Assembly: GCA_041485845.1 (NCBI GenBank) | Contig: JBGPKH010000117.1 | Coordinates: 1-17,460 of the forward strand | Reading direction: 5' to 3' | DNA from: OMOG01 sp041485845 | GTDB lineage: Bacteria > Acidobacteriota > Terriglobia > Bryobacterales > Bryobacteraceae | DNA length: 17,460 bases | Shown here: piece after piece, positions 7,679 through 14,925 of the stretch | Numbering within the stretch: the first letter of the stretch is position 1 | Layout of the letters: each line of letters starts with the position of its first letter | Position numbers and translations under genes: made by a program | The notes under the pieces: model-generated | Seen by the model: the letters and a program-made list of their open reading frames with translations, nothing else | The model's database searches: none | Told to the model about the DNA's origin: nothing

Positions 7679-8610
7679 GCTCGTTGCGTCTTCTTGGCGT
7701 TGGCCTTCGGCTTCACGATCTGCTGCAGTTGATCCTCAGGCAAACTGACCTGCACGTTCAGCGTGCTGCCTTGTGTGCTGATTTGCAGTGACTGCGCCAG
7801 CGCCGCGGCCGCCGGTTCCTTCGCCGCCTGCATCTGCGCCAGGCTCGCCAGCAGCTTCAGAGCATCGCCCATGGAGGCCGCATCCTGCGCATTGCCGGCC
7901 ACCGCCTGCGCCTTCACCACCACCAGGTTGCCGAACTTCACGCCGCCCGCGGCCGACTGAATCCCCTGGAACGGGCCCTGGCCAGTCAATCCTGGAACCA
8001 TGGGCGCGCCGGACGGTGGCTGCAGCGAGGATGGCGGCACGGCCGAGATGGCCCACGCATCCTGCGAGGTGCTCCACTCACTCACCTGCACCGCGATCGC
8101 CGCCGCGAACGGAGCCGGTGTCTTCTGCCGGTCGATTGCCGCCTTGACGTTGTCCAGGTCGCCGGCCACCACCACGGTCGCGCTCAGGAACGAGACCCCG
8201 TGCGTGTTCTTCGGATCCTTGAGGATGGTCGCTCCGCCGTACTCTTCCGTCGTGGCGCCATTGGCGGTGGCCGCCGCAGTGATCTTGGCAGCGTCGAAGT
8301 TGCCGCGCGCCATGGCCAGTCCCGTATTCGGCGTGCCATTGGTCGCGACCAGCAGCTCGCTGACGTCGCGCGTGGGATCGAAGCCCGTCAGCGTCACCAG
8401 CTTTTGCATGTCCTGGTCGGTGGACTGCATCTGCGACAGCACGTACTGGCCAAACGGCGAGGTCTTGGCCTGATCCACGTTGACGCCCGCCAATACCTTC
8501 ACGTCGGGCATCACCAGGTTGAGAAGTTGCGGGTCGGCGGCCTTGGCAGGGAGGACGATCGCGGTAAATGCGATAGAGAGCGTCGCGGTGGTAAGAATTC
8601 GTGCGTTCAT
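7663..8610 (-). CDS. Secreted protein of unknown function
   Basis: I do not recognise this 315-residue protein. It opens with a signal peptide: basic N-terminus (MNAR), hydrophobic stretch to about residue 20, and a likely cleavage after LPAKA (residue 24). The mature part is rich in Ala, Gln, Val and Thr, with few cysteines and no other membrane segment, and ends in a basic tail (KPKANAKKTQ). The first mature segment (VMPDVKVLAGVNVDQAKTS) and alternating short beta-like stretches suggest a globular periplasmic or outer-surface protein. It follows ribBA on the same strand after 58 nt, and no functional link is visible. A TAATAT box at 8643-8638 may give it its own promoter. No convincing Shine-Dalgarno site precedes the ATG. 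Confidence 0.8.
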   Translation of the reverse strand: MNARILTTATLSIAFTAIVLPAKAADPQLLNLVMPDVKVLAGVNVDQAKTSPFGQYVLSQMQSTDQDMQKLVTLTGFDPTRDVSELLVATNGTPNTGLAMARGNFDAAKITAAATANGATTEEYGGATILKDPKNTHGVSFLSATVVVAGDLDNVKAAIDRQKTPAPFAAAIAVQVSEWSTSQDAWAISAVPPSSLQPPSGAPMVPGLTGQGPFQGIQSAAGGVKFGNLVVVKAQAVAGNAQDAASMGDALKLLASLAQMQAAKEPAAAALAQSLQISTQGSTLNVQVSLPEDQLQQIVKPKANAKKTQRALRQM

Positions 8611-8637
8611 ATCATTTAGGACGTTGTGCCTGCTCCG

Positions 8638-8643
8638 ATATTA
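8638..8643 (-). promoter_or_regulatory. Possible -10 box (TAATAT) for the secreted protein gene
   Basis: Read on the minus strand, TAATAT ends 27 nt before the ATG at 8610 and differs from the consensus at one position. I see no -35 hexamer at the right spacing; that region is GC-rich repeat. Weak evidence for a promoter separate from ribBA. Confidence 0.25.
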
Positions 8644-8646
8644 ACA

Positions 8647-8716
8647 GGGGCCAGGGTCGGAGGGGGCGTCACGGCTCGCGGGCTTCCCCGGCCCCCGGCC
8701 CCTGGTCCCTGGCCCC
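8647..8716. repeat. GC-rich low-complexity inverted repeat over the ribBA 3' end
   Basis: GGGGCCAGGG (8647-8656) and CCCTGGCCCC (8707-8716) are exact reverse complements with 50 nt between them. The interval also holds further CCCCGGCCCC/CCCTGG-type units. The right arm and loop encode the last residues of RibBA, so the repeat has grown into, or been captured by, the reading frame. Confidence 0.5.
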
Positions 8717-9841
8717 CACCGGGATCTGGTCCACGATCTCAATGCCGAACCCCTCCAGCGCCACGATCTTACGCGGGTGGTTGGTCAGCAGCCGGATGGT
8801 GTGCAGCCCCAGGTCGGAGAGGATCTGGGCCCCGATGCCGTGCTCGTGCTGGAGCTGCCGCTGGCCCGCCGCGCCCTGGTAATGCATGAAATCGCGGCCG
8901 TGCGAGACCATCCGCTCCTCGCCGCGGGCGTTGCGCTCCACGCGGAAACCGGGCCCGGTTTCGTGCAGGTATACCAGCACTCCAGAGCCTTCTTGAGCGA
9001 TGGCCCGCAGCGAATTGCGCACCAGGCGGCCGCAGTCGCAGCTCGTCGATCCGAAATCGTCGCCGTACATGCACCGGGAGTGCATGCGCACCAGGACCCG
9101 CTCGGCCCCGGCCACCTCGCCGCGAACCAGCGCCAGGTGGTACTCGGGATTGAGGTCGCTGGCATAGGCAATGCTGCGGAACTCGCCGAACTCGGTCTCG
9201 ATGCAGCCCTCCGCCACCCGCCGCACGAACTTCTCGTGCTTCATGCGATAACGGATCAGCTCCGCCACCGAGATCATCTTCAGCCCGTGGCGCGCGCAAA
9301 ACTCCTCGAGCTGCGGCACCCGCGCCATGGTGCCGTCCTCGTTCATGATCTCGCAGATCACGCCCGCGGGCGCCAGGCCGGCCATCCGCGCCAGGTCCAC
9401 CGAAGCCTCGGTCTGTCCCGCGCGCACCAGCACGCCGCCTTCGCGGGCGCGCAGCGGAAATACGTGCCCCGGCCGCGCCAGGTCGCCCGGCCGGCAATCG
9501 GGATCGATGGCCTTGAGGACCGTGCGCGTCCGGTCCGCCGCGGAGATACCCGTGGTCACGCCCTCGAGGGCGTCGATCGACTCGCAGAAGGCCGTCCCGA
9601 AATTGGAGGTGTTACGGGGGCTCATCAGCGGCAGCCGCAGATAGTCGCAGCGCTCCGCCGTCAAGGGGAGGCAGATCAATCCGCGGCCGTGCGTGGCCAT
9701 AAAGTTGATGATCTCGGGAGTGACCTTTTCGGCCGCAATGGTGAGGTCGCCTTCGTTCTCCCGGTCCTCGTCGTCCACTACCACCAGGATGCGCCCGGCG
9801 CGGATTTCTTCCACAGCTTCGGGGACGGAAACGAACGGCAT
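8669..9841 (-). CDS. ribBA: RibBA-type riboflavin enzyme: DHBP synthase fused to a variant GTP cyclohydrolase II domain
   Basis: Residues 1-200 are 3,4-dihydroxy-2-butanone-4-phosphate synthase: DDEDRENEGD (23-32), HGRGLICLPL, and RPGHVFPLRAREGGVLVRAG with H126. This half makes the four-carbon riboflavin precursor from ribulose 5-phosphate. Residues about 205-375 follow the GTP cyclohydrolase II fold, with zinc cysteines C257, C268 and C270 (C-x10-C-x-C) and a normal IGAQILSDLG...RLLTNHPRK end. The usual VYLRQEGRGIGL catalytic segment, however, reads VYLHETGPGFRVE (290-302), so the proposed catalytic arginine is missing. Real cyclohydrolase activity is doubtful. The last residues (about 376-390, GARDQGPGAGEAREP) come from a low-complexity repeat. 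A TACAAT box ends 5 nt before the ATG, and there is no Shine-Dalgarno site, which points to a leaderless transcript. Confidence 0.9.
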   Translation of the reverse strand: MPFVSVPEAVEEIRAGRILVVVDDEDRENEGDLTIAAEKVTPEIINFMATHGRGLICLPLTAERCDYLRLPLMSPRNTSNFGTAFCESIDALEGVTTGISAADRTRTVLKAIDPDCRPGDLARPGHVFPLRAREGGVLVRAGQTEASVDLARMAGLAPAGVICEIMNEDGTMARVPQLEEFCARHGLKMISVAELIRYRMKHEKFVRRVAEGCIETEFGEFRSIAYASDLNPEYHLALVRGEVAGAERVLVRMHSRCMYGDDFGSTSCDCGRLVRNSLRAIAQEGSGVLVYLHETGPGFRVERNARGEERMVSHGRDFMHYQGAAGQRQLQHEHGIGAQILSDLGLHTIRLLTNHPRKIVALEGFGIEIVDQIPVGARDQGPGAGEAREP

Positions 9842-9846
9842 GATTC

Positions 9847-9852
9847 ATTGTA
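9847..9852 (-). promoter_or_regulatory. Likely -10 box (TACAAT) for ribBA
   Basis: On the minus strand TACAAT matches five of six consensus bases and ends 5 nt before the ribBA ATG at 9841. Transcription would then start at or next to the initiator codon. No -35 hexamer is evident and no ribosome binding site lies between. I see no FMN riboswitch in the 254 bp separating ribBA and cdaA. Confidence 0.4.
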
Positions 9853-9991
9853 TCCGCAGCAGCCGCCTCTCCCACCAGTCGCGGCTGCACGCCAAAGAAA
9901 CTCCTCGGCCGCAGTCTTCTCGGCCGCCTCTGCGCTCGAACCACGCAAACGACACGAACCCCCCCAAGCCCCCACCGGTTCCTTGGTTTTG

Positions 9992-10015
9992 CTCAGCGAC
10001 TCGGCGTCTCGGCGG
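9992..10015. repeat. Three tandem 8-bp units (CTCRGCGN) in the ribBA-cdaA gap
   Basis: CTCAGCGA, CTCGGCGT and CTCGGCGG follow each other without spacing. The divergent gap 9842-10095 otherwise shows only a C-rich run near 9959-9973 and two CTCGGCCGC copies near 9904 and 9919. From memory, similar CTCxGCG-type strings are scattered between genes in several high-GC phyla; function unknown. Confidence 0.4.
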
Positions 10016-10095
10016 TAGACCTGATCTTCTCCACGTCTGAACCGTGCCTACGTTAAACTGGGATTTCCGGGGCGCTCACACGCCAACACCGACCC

Positions 10096-10968
10096 ATGTC
10101 CCGCTTTCTGCCATCCGTGCCGGGCCTGACCCTCACCGGGGTGGTCGATATCCTGGTGGTGACGTTCCTGGTGTATCAGGCCCTCATGGTGGTCCGCGGA
10201 ACGCGCGCCGGTCACATCATCGTCGGCATCCTGATGATGGTCCTGTTGTACGCCGTGGCCTTCTGGACGGGCCTGGAGGCGCTCCGGTCGGTGCTCGCAT
10301 TCATCGTCCCGTATCTCGGCTTGGCCGTGCTCGTCCTGTTCCAGTCGGAGATTCGCCGCACGCTGGCGCGTCTCGGACGCAAGCGCTGGTTCGGCATCGG
10401 CGGGGGCTTCCGCGCGCCGGGGTCCGTCCACGAGATCTTGCTCGCGCTGGAACAGCTCTCGCACGAGAAGACCGGCGCGTTGATCGTGCTCGAGCGCGAC
10501 ATCGGGCTACGCACATTCATCGAGAGCGGGGTCCGGCTGGAGTCCCTCATCTCGCGCGATCTGCTTCTTTCCATTTTCAAGCCCGGCCTGCCCCTGCACG
10601 ACGGTGCGGTCATCATTCAGAAAGAACGCGTGGCGGCGGCCGCCTGCTTCCTTCCGCTCACCACCAATCCGGCGCTCAAGAGCAAGCTGGGCACCCGCCA
10701 CCGCGCCGCCATTGGAATTACCGAGGAGACCGACTGTCTCTCCCTGGTGGTTTCCGAAGAGACCGGGCGCATCTCGCTGGCGTCGTTTGGCGATCTCGTT
10801 ACCGGCCTTACGCTGCCGGAAGTGCTCGCGCGCGTCAACTTGCATTTCGAAGTTCATCGGCCCTCCCCGGTGCACATCGACGAGTACGCTGCGGACATCC
10901 CCCTGGTGCATGAGAGCGCGCCCGTGCCGGGAGAGATCCGTCCAGGCGATCGGGCGAATCTGTCATGA
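10096..10968 (+). CDS. cdaA: Diadenylate cyclase CdaA (c-di-AMP synthase)
   Basis: This 290-residue protein has three hydrophobic segments in about its first 90 residues, then a DisA_N/DAC cyclase domain. The signature motifs are present: DGA at 169-171 (LHDGAVIIQ) and RHR at 201-203 (GTRHRAAIG). It condenses two ATP into cyclic di-AMP at the inner membrane, a signal that controls potassium and osmolyte uptake and cell wall balance in other bacteria. Length is close to Firmicute CdaA. It opens an operon with cdaR (4-nt ATGA overlap) and glmM, the classic cdaA-cdaR-glmM order. The ATG at 10096 has no Shine-Dalgarno site. A weak TAAACT (10054-10059) upstream might be a -10 box. Confidence 0.95.
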   Translation: MSRFLPSVPGLTLTGVVDILVVTFLVYQALMVVRGTRAGHIIVGILMMVLLYAVAFWTGLEALRSVLAFIVPYLGLAVLVLFQSEIRRTLARLGRKRWFGIGGGFRAPGSVHEILLALEQLSHEKTGALIVLERDIGLRTFIESGVRLESLISRDLLLSIFKPGLPLHDGAVIIQKERVAAAACFLPLTTNPALKSKLGTRHRAAIGITEETDCLSLVVSEETGRISLASFGDLVTGLTLPEVLARVNLHFEVHRPSPVHIDEYAADIPLVHESAPVPGEIRPGDRANLS

Positions 10969-11639
10969 CGAAAGCCCTGAAGTGGACCCGGGCGCTGCTG
11001 CTGGAGCATTTCGGGTGGAAGCTCCTCTCGCTGGGCATCGCCGTGGTGATATGGGCACTGGTGGCCAGCGAGCCCGAGCTGACTACGTTGGCCACCGTCC
11101 GGCTGGAATATAAGAATCTCCCCGACGATCTCGAAATTAGCTCCGCGACAGTTGACACGGTCCGGCTGGAGTTACGCGGGCCTTCCGGGGAACTGCGCGA
11201 CCTGGGTGAAAGTGGCGGGCTTCATCCGGCAGTGATCCTGGATATGTCGGCCGTCCAGCCGGGCCAGCGCACCTTCACGATCGACGGCGGAAACGTGAAG
11301 CTGTCGCGCGGAGTGCGCCTGGTGCGTACCATCCCGGCCGAGGTCCGATTCGAATTTGAACGGCGCGTTGCGCGAACCGTGCCGGTAGTCGTGCGCTTTA
11401 CCGGCGAAGGGCAGAACGGATACGCGATTGCGAATAAGGAGGTCGATCCGCCGGAGCTGCGCATCGTCGGTCCCGCCAGCCGGGTGTCCCGGACTACCGC
11501 GGCCGTGACTGATCCGGTGGATGTCTCTTCCGTAGTGGGCAGTTCCGAATTCCGGGTCAATGCATTTGTCGAAGACTCCTATGTGCGTTTCGAGACTTCC
11601 CCTCAGGTTCGAGTTACCGTGACCATGAAGAAGAAGTAA
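10965..11639 (+). CDS. cdaR: CdaR/YbbR-domain regulator of CdaA
   Basis: This 224-residue protein has one N-terminal membrane anchor (about 18-34) and an extracytoplasmic part with two YbbR-type beta domains (about 40-130 and 138-221). The family binds CdaA and tunes its activity. It has two domains where the Bacillus protein has four. The ATG overlaps the cdaA TGA by 4 nt, implying coupled translation. Identity rests on fold pattern and on its place between cdaA and glmM. Confidence 0.85.
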   Translation: MTKALKWTRALLLEHFGWKLLSLGIAVVIWALVASEPELTTLATVRLEYKNLPDDLEISSATVDTVRLELRGPSGELRDLGESGGLHPAVILDMSAVQPGQRTFTIDGGNVKLSRGVRLVRTIPAEVRFEFERRVARTVPVVVRFTGEGQNGYAIANKEVDPPELRIVGPASRVSRTTAAVTDPVDVSSVVGSSEFRVNAFVEDSYVRFETSPQVRVTVTMKKK

Positions 11640-11646
11640 GTGATAC

Positions 11647-11652
11647 AAGGAG
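11647..11652 (+). promoter_or_regulatory. Ribosome binding site that fixes the glmM start
   Basis: AAGGAG ends 5 nt before the GTG at 11658. The other in-frame GTG at 11640 lies upstream of this site and directly after the cdaR stop. The 11658 start also places the catalytic serine at residue 102, as in E. coli GlmM. Confidence 0.75.
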
Positions 11653-11657
11653 AGTTA

Positions 11658-12998
11658 GTGGGTAAAGAACTATTCGGCACGGACGGGATTCGCGGTGTTG
11701 CGGGGGAGTACCCGCTGGACCCGGCGACCGTCTACGCTTTCGGCGTGGCCCTGGGGCGCGACGTTACGCGACATGAATCTGTGCCCGAGATCGTGATCGG
11801 CGCCGATACGCGCGAGTCCGGACCGTGGATCGCGGAACTGGTGGCGGGCGGGATGGAGAGCTGCGGCGTCCGAGTACGTTACGCGGGCGTGATCACCACG
11901 CCGGGAGTGGCCTGGCTGACGCGGACCGGGACTTTTCAGGCCGGTGTGATGATTTCCGCATCGCACAATCCGTATCGCGACAACGGTATCAAGGTGTTCG
12001 GCCACAGCGGATTCAAACTGCCGGACTGCGAAGAGCATGCCATCGAGCAGGAGATCTTCCAGGTCGTGGCACAGCCCGGCGCGCCCGCCTCCGCGCCGGT
12101 CCACGTGGATGAAAGCCTTGCGCAGCAGTATCTGGAGTACCTGCTCTCGACGGTCGCGGTGCGCTTCGATGGCATGAAGCTGGTGATCGACTGCGGCCAC
12201 GGCGCGTCCTATCGGCTGGCGCCCGAATTGTTCCACCGCCTGGGCGCCGATGTGACCACGCTCTGCGCGGAGCCCAACGGCTGCAATATCAACCTGAACT
12301 GCGGCGCCCTGCACCTGGATACGTTGCGCCAGGGAGTACTCGCCAACCACGCGGATTTCGGCGTGGCCTTCGACGGCGACGCGGACCGCGCCATTTTCGT
12401 CGCGCGCAGCGGCAAGATCGTCGATGGCGACGCCGTGCTGCTCGCCACGGCGCGCGCGCTGAAGGCCTCCGGCCACCTGGCGGGTGACACGGTGGTGTCT
12501 ACCGTGATGGCCAACCTGGGGCTCGAGAAGGCGTTCGAGCGCGAGCGAATCCGCATGGTGCGCACACCGGTGGGCGACAAGTACGTGCTGGAGGAGATGG
12601 TCCGGCTGGACGCGGTGTTGGGCGGCGAGCAGTCGGGCCACGTGATCTTCCGCGAGTACGCCACCACGGGCGACGGCATGCTCACCGCCTTACGCCTGTT
12701 CGAGATCGCGCGGCGCGCCGGCGTGGGGCTCGATGAGCTGACTGCCGACTTGGAGGTCTATCCGCAGAGGCTGGTCAATGTGCCGGTGCGCGAGAAGAAA
12801 GCTCTGACGGAAGTGCCCGTGATCGCACAGGAAATCCGCCGGGTCGAAGAGGCCTTTGGCGGCGCCGGCCGCGTGCTTGTGCGCTTCTCCGGAACGGAGC
12901 CGCTGGCGCGCGTCATGGTGGAAGGTCCCGACCTGGAACGGGTAGAGAGATTCAGCGCCAGCATTGCCGAAGCGATCCGTAAGGAGATGGGTGCGTAG
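11658..12998 (+). CDS. glmM: Phosphoglucosamine mutase GlmM
   Basis: At 446 residues from the GTG at 11658 it matches the usual GlmM length. It starts GKELFGTDGIRG, carries the phosphoserine loop ISASHNPYRDNGIK with S102 at the same number as in E. coli, the metal loop DGDADR (239-244), and the phosphate-binding RFSGTEPLARVMVEG near the end. It converts glucosamine 6-phosphate to glucosamine 1-phosphate on the way to UDP-GlcNAc for peptidoglycan and lipopolysaccharide. It sits 18 nt behind cdaR; in Firmicutes GlmM binds and inhibits CdaA, so the operon groups the cyclase with two of its known partners. Its end overlaps the next gene by 8 nt. Confidence 0.95.
   Translation: MGKELFGTDGIRGVAGEYPLDPATVYAFGVALGRDVTRHESVPEIVIGADTRESGPWIAELVAGGMESCGVRVRYAGVITTPGVAWLTRTGTFQAGVMISASHNPYRDNGIKVFGHSGFKLPDCEEHAIEQEIFQVVAQPGAPASAPVHVDESLAQQYLEYLLSTVAVRFDGMKLVIDCGHGASYRLAPELFHRLGADVTTLCAEPNGCNINLNCGALHLDTLRQGVLANHADFGVAFDGDADRAIFVARSGKIVDGDAVLLATARALKASGHLAGDTVVSTVMANLGLEKAFERERIRMVRTPVGDKYVLEEMVRLDAVLGGEQSGHVIFREYATTGDGMLTALRLFEIARRAGVGLDELTADLEVYPQRLVNVPVREKKALTEVPVIAQEIRRVEEAFGGAGRVLVRFSGTEPLARVMVEGPDLERVERFSASIAEAIRKEMGA
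12981..12986 (+). promoter_or_regulatory. Ribosome binding site for the deacetylase gene
   Basis: AAGGAG lies inside the last codons of glmM and ends 4 nt before the GTG at 12991. It favours this start over an in-frame TTG at 12964, 27 nt further upstream. Confidence 0.6.
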
Positions 12999-13881
12999 CC
13001 GTCTCTTCTACTGCGATCACCTCACCATCCCGCTGCCGCCGGGACACAAGTTTCCCACTGAGAAGTACGTGCTGCTGCGCGCCCTGCTCGCGGCCGACGG
13101 CTTCTACGAACTGCTTCCGGCGCCGTTCGCGGAGCCGGCCGAAATCGAACTGGCTCACGATCCCGAGTACGTCCACAGTATTCTGGACGGCACCGTCGAT
13201 CCACGGATCATGCGGAGGATCGGTTTCCCGTGGTCCGAGCGCCTGGTGCGGCGGACACTCGCCTCGGTGGGCGGTACCCTGGCCGCCGCTCAAGAAGCGC
13301 TCTCCACCGGGTTTGGCGGGAACTTGGCCGGCGGCACGCACCACGCCTTTCGCTCCGAAGGTTCCGGCTTCTGCGTGTTCAACGACCTCGCCGTCGCGAT
13401 CCGCTCCCTCCGCCGCCGCGGCGTCCACCGCGCCGCCGTCATCGATCTCGACGTGCATCAGGGCGACGGCACCGCCGGCATATTCGAGCACGATCCGGAA
13501 GTACTTACCGTCTCGCTGCATGGCGAGAACAACTTTCCGTTCCGCAAGCAGCCAAGCAAGATCGACATCGGCCTGCCCGATGGCGCCGGTGACGACGAAT
13601 ACCTCAGCCGCTTACGTGCCGTATTGCCCATAGTCCGCGAATTCCGTCCGCCGGTTGTACTTTATCAAGCCGGCGTGGATGGACTCACGGGCGACCGCCT
13701 GGGCCGCCTGAGTCTCTCGTTCGACGGATTGAAAGAGCGCGACCGGATGGTGTTCGACTTCGCCCGATCGTTGGGAATTCCCATAGTGGTGACGCTCGGG
13801 GGCGGTTACGCCGCGCCAATCTCGCGTACCGCCGAGGCACATGCCAACACCTTTCGCGCGGCGGCGGCGGTGTATCCTTGA
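12991..13881 (+). CDS. Histone deacetylase-like amidohydrolase (class IV/HDAC11-like)
   Basis: This 296-residue protein has the arginase/deacetylase metal site: GGTHHAF with H117-H118, DLDVHQGDGT with zinc ligands D154 and H156, and YQAGVDGLTGD with D230. The opening pattern LPPGHKFPTEKYVLL is typical of the small class IV-like bacterial group. It should remove acetyl or related acyl groups from an amine; the bacterial substrate (acetyl-lysine, acetylpolyamine or a small molecule) cannot be read from sequence. The GTG start is inside glmM (8-nt overlap), so it is probably the last gene of the cdaA operon. A hairpin at 13987-14018 follows about 105 nt after its stop. Confidence 0.88.
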   Translation: MRSRLFYCDHLTIPLPPGHKFPTEKYVLLRALLAADGFYELLPAPFAEPAEIELAHDPEYVHSILDGTVDPRIMRRIGFPWSERLVRRTLASVGGTLAAAQEALSTGFGGNLAGGTHHAFRSEGSGFCVFNDLAVAIRSLRRRGVHRAAVIDLDVHQGDGTAGIFEHDPEVLTVSLHGENNFPFRKQPSKIDIGLPDGAGDDEYLSRLRAVLPIVREFRPPVVLYQAGVDGLTGDRLGRLSLSFDGLKERDRMVFDFARSLGIPIVVTLGGGYAAPISRTAEAHANTFRAAAAVYP

Positions 13882-13986
13882 CCGGCAAACCTGGACGTGC
13901 AACCTCTCGCCAGATGGCAACGTCTTTGATTATGTAAAGGCTTCTGACGAGTGGCGCCGCGGACCGTTAGGTTCCCTGCGGGCCAG

Positions 13987-14018
13987 CCGGCGGGTGTTAT
14001 CCTCCGAGCGCCCGCCGG
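13987..14018 (+). terminator. Hairpin terminator candidate ending the cdaA-glmM-deacetylase operon
   Basis: CCGGCGGG (13987-13994) and CCCGCCGG (14011-14018) form a perfect 8-bp stem that can extend inward by four more pairs (two G-U) to leave an 8-nt loop. TCCTTTAC follows on the plus strand, a weak U-tract. It stands 4 nt before the end of the converging methyltransferase gene. There is no T-run on the minus side. Confidence 0.5.
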
Positions 14019-14022
14019 TCCT

Positions 14023-14925
14023 TTACTGGAAATAAAGAATGTCGGGCCTCACCCGCCCGTTCTTGGTTTCCAGGCACGGGCCGCAGGTCATCCGGTAACC
14101 CTGCCACGAATTCCTGACCGCTTCCGGAATACGCACTTCGTCGGTGGGCATGTGTTCGGCGGCAATCGAGAGCCGCGGGTGGAAGGTTGCCAGCGTATGG
14201 TTCGCGCCTGCCAGGGCCCGAGTTTCGGCGCCCTCGATGTCCATTTTGATGTAATCCACGCGTTCGAGCTTGAGCTCCGCGACTGCCTTGTCAATCGTGG
14301 TGAGCGGCGCCTTCACTCCCTGCGAGCCATCGGGGAGCATCACGAAACTGTCGGCCGCGCTGTTGTGCGCATCGCGCTTCAGCACCAGGATATCGTCCTT
14401 GTCCCAGACGCCTTTCGGAACCAGCACGACCCGGCCCGCGGCGATCTCGTCCTTGAAGTTGCGCCGGTAGGATTCGATGTTCTCGGGCGCCGGCTCGAAG
14501 CCCACCACCAGTCTGGCTCCGTGGTTGAGCGCGGTGCGCGTCCAGACTCCTACGTTGGCGCCGCAATCGAGCGCGATGTCGCCGGGCTTCACGCCGTATT
14601 CGCCGTTCCCATAAACCTCGCGCGCCTGCTCGGCCAGGTTGTAGGGCAGCACATAGTCGTTGCCTTCCGGAATCCACCAGCGGCCGTGCGGGGTTTCCAC
14701 CAGGTGGTAGCCTGCGGGGTCCTTCTCGATCACCTTGCTCGATCGCAGAATCTCGTTGGAGAATTGGATCTGGAGCTGTAGTGTGCGGTCCGCTGCCAGC
14801 GCATTCTTCATCGGGCACACCGGACTGCGCCCCACCGCCTTCATGGCGAACAGCCTCACCGGCGGGTAGAAGTAGCCCGCCGCGACAACCGCCGCGATCG
14901 CCAGCGCGGGCAACGCCCGCTTCAC
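14023..14925 (-). CDS. Membrane-anchored FkbM-family methyltransferase
   Basis: This 300-residue protein has an N-terminal hydrophobic segment (about 4-20) after Lys-Arg, then an FkbM-type SAM-dependent methyltransferase: DIALDCGANVGVWTRTA (117-133) with the acidic FEPAPENIESY strand, and VDYIKMDIEGAETRALAG (223-240). FkbM enzymes usually O-methylate sugars or polyketide hydroxyls. The GTG at 14925-14923 overlaps the ketosynthase TGA (GTGA), so the two are translated together; only a weak AGG precedes it. The open frame runs further back, but that part lies antisense-like within the ketosynthase in another frame and is not real. Substrate unknown. A membrane anchor is unusual for the family and suggests a lipid-linked or envelope substrate (inference). 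Confidence 0.85.
   Translation of the reverse strand: MKRALPALAIAAVVAAGYFYPPVRLFAMKAVGRSPVCPMKNALAADRTLQLQIQFSNEILRSSKVIEKDPAGYHLVETPHGRWWIPEGNDYVLPYNLAEQAREVYGNGEYGVKPGDIALDCGANVGVWTRTALNHGARLVVGFEPAPENIESYRRNFKDEIAAGRVVLVPKGVWDKDDILVLKRDAHNSAADSFVMLPDGSQGVKAPLTTIDKAVAELKLERVDYIKMDIEGAETRALAGANHTLATFHPRLSIAAEHMPTDEVRIPEAVRNSWQGYRMTCGPCLETKNGRVRPDILYFQ

Noticed and set aside
8777..10018. Plus-strand open frame of 413 codons over ribBA
   Set aside because: It mirrors ribBA, whose family motifs are clear, and has no recognisable content.
9842..10095. FMN riboswitch upstream of ribBA
   Set aside because: I could not find the conserved FMN-aptamer segments, and the -10 box next to the ATG leaves no room for a leader.
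11640..11657. Earlier GTG start for glmM
   Set aside because: It lies upstream of the AAGGAG site, and the later start puts the catalytic serine at residue 102 as in E. coli.
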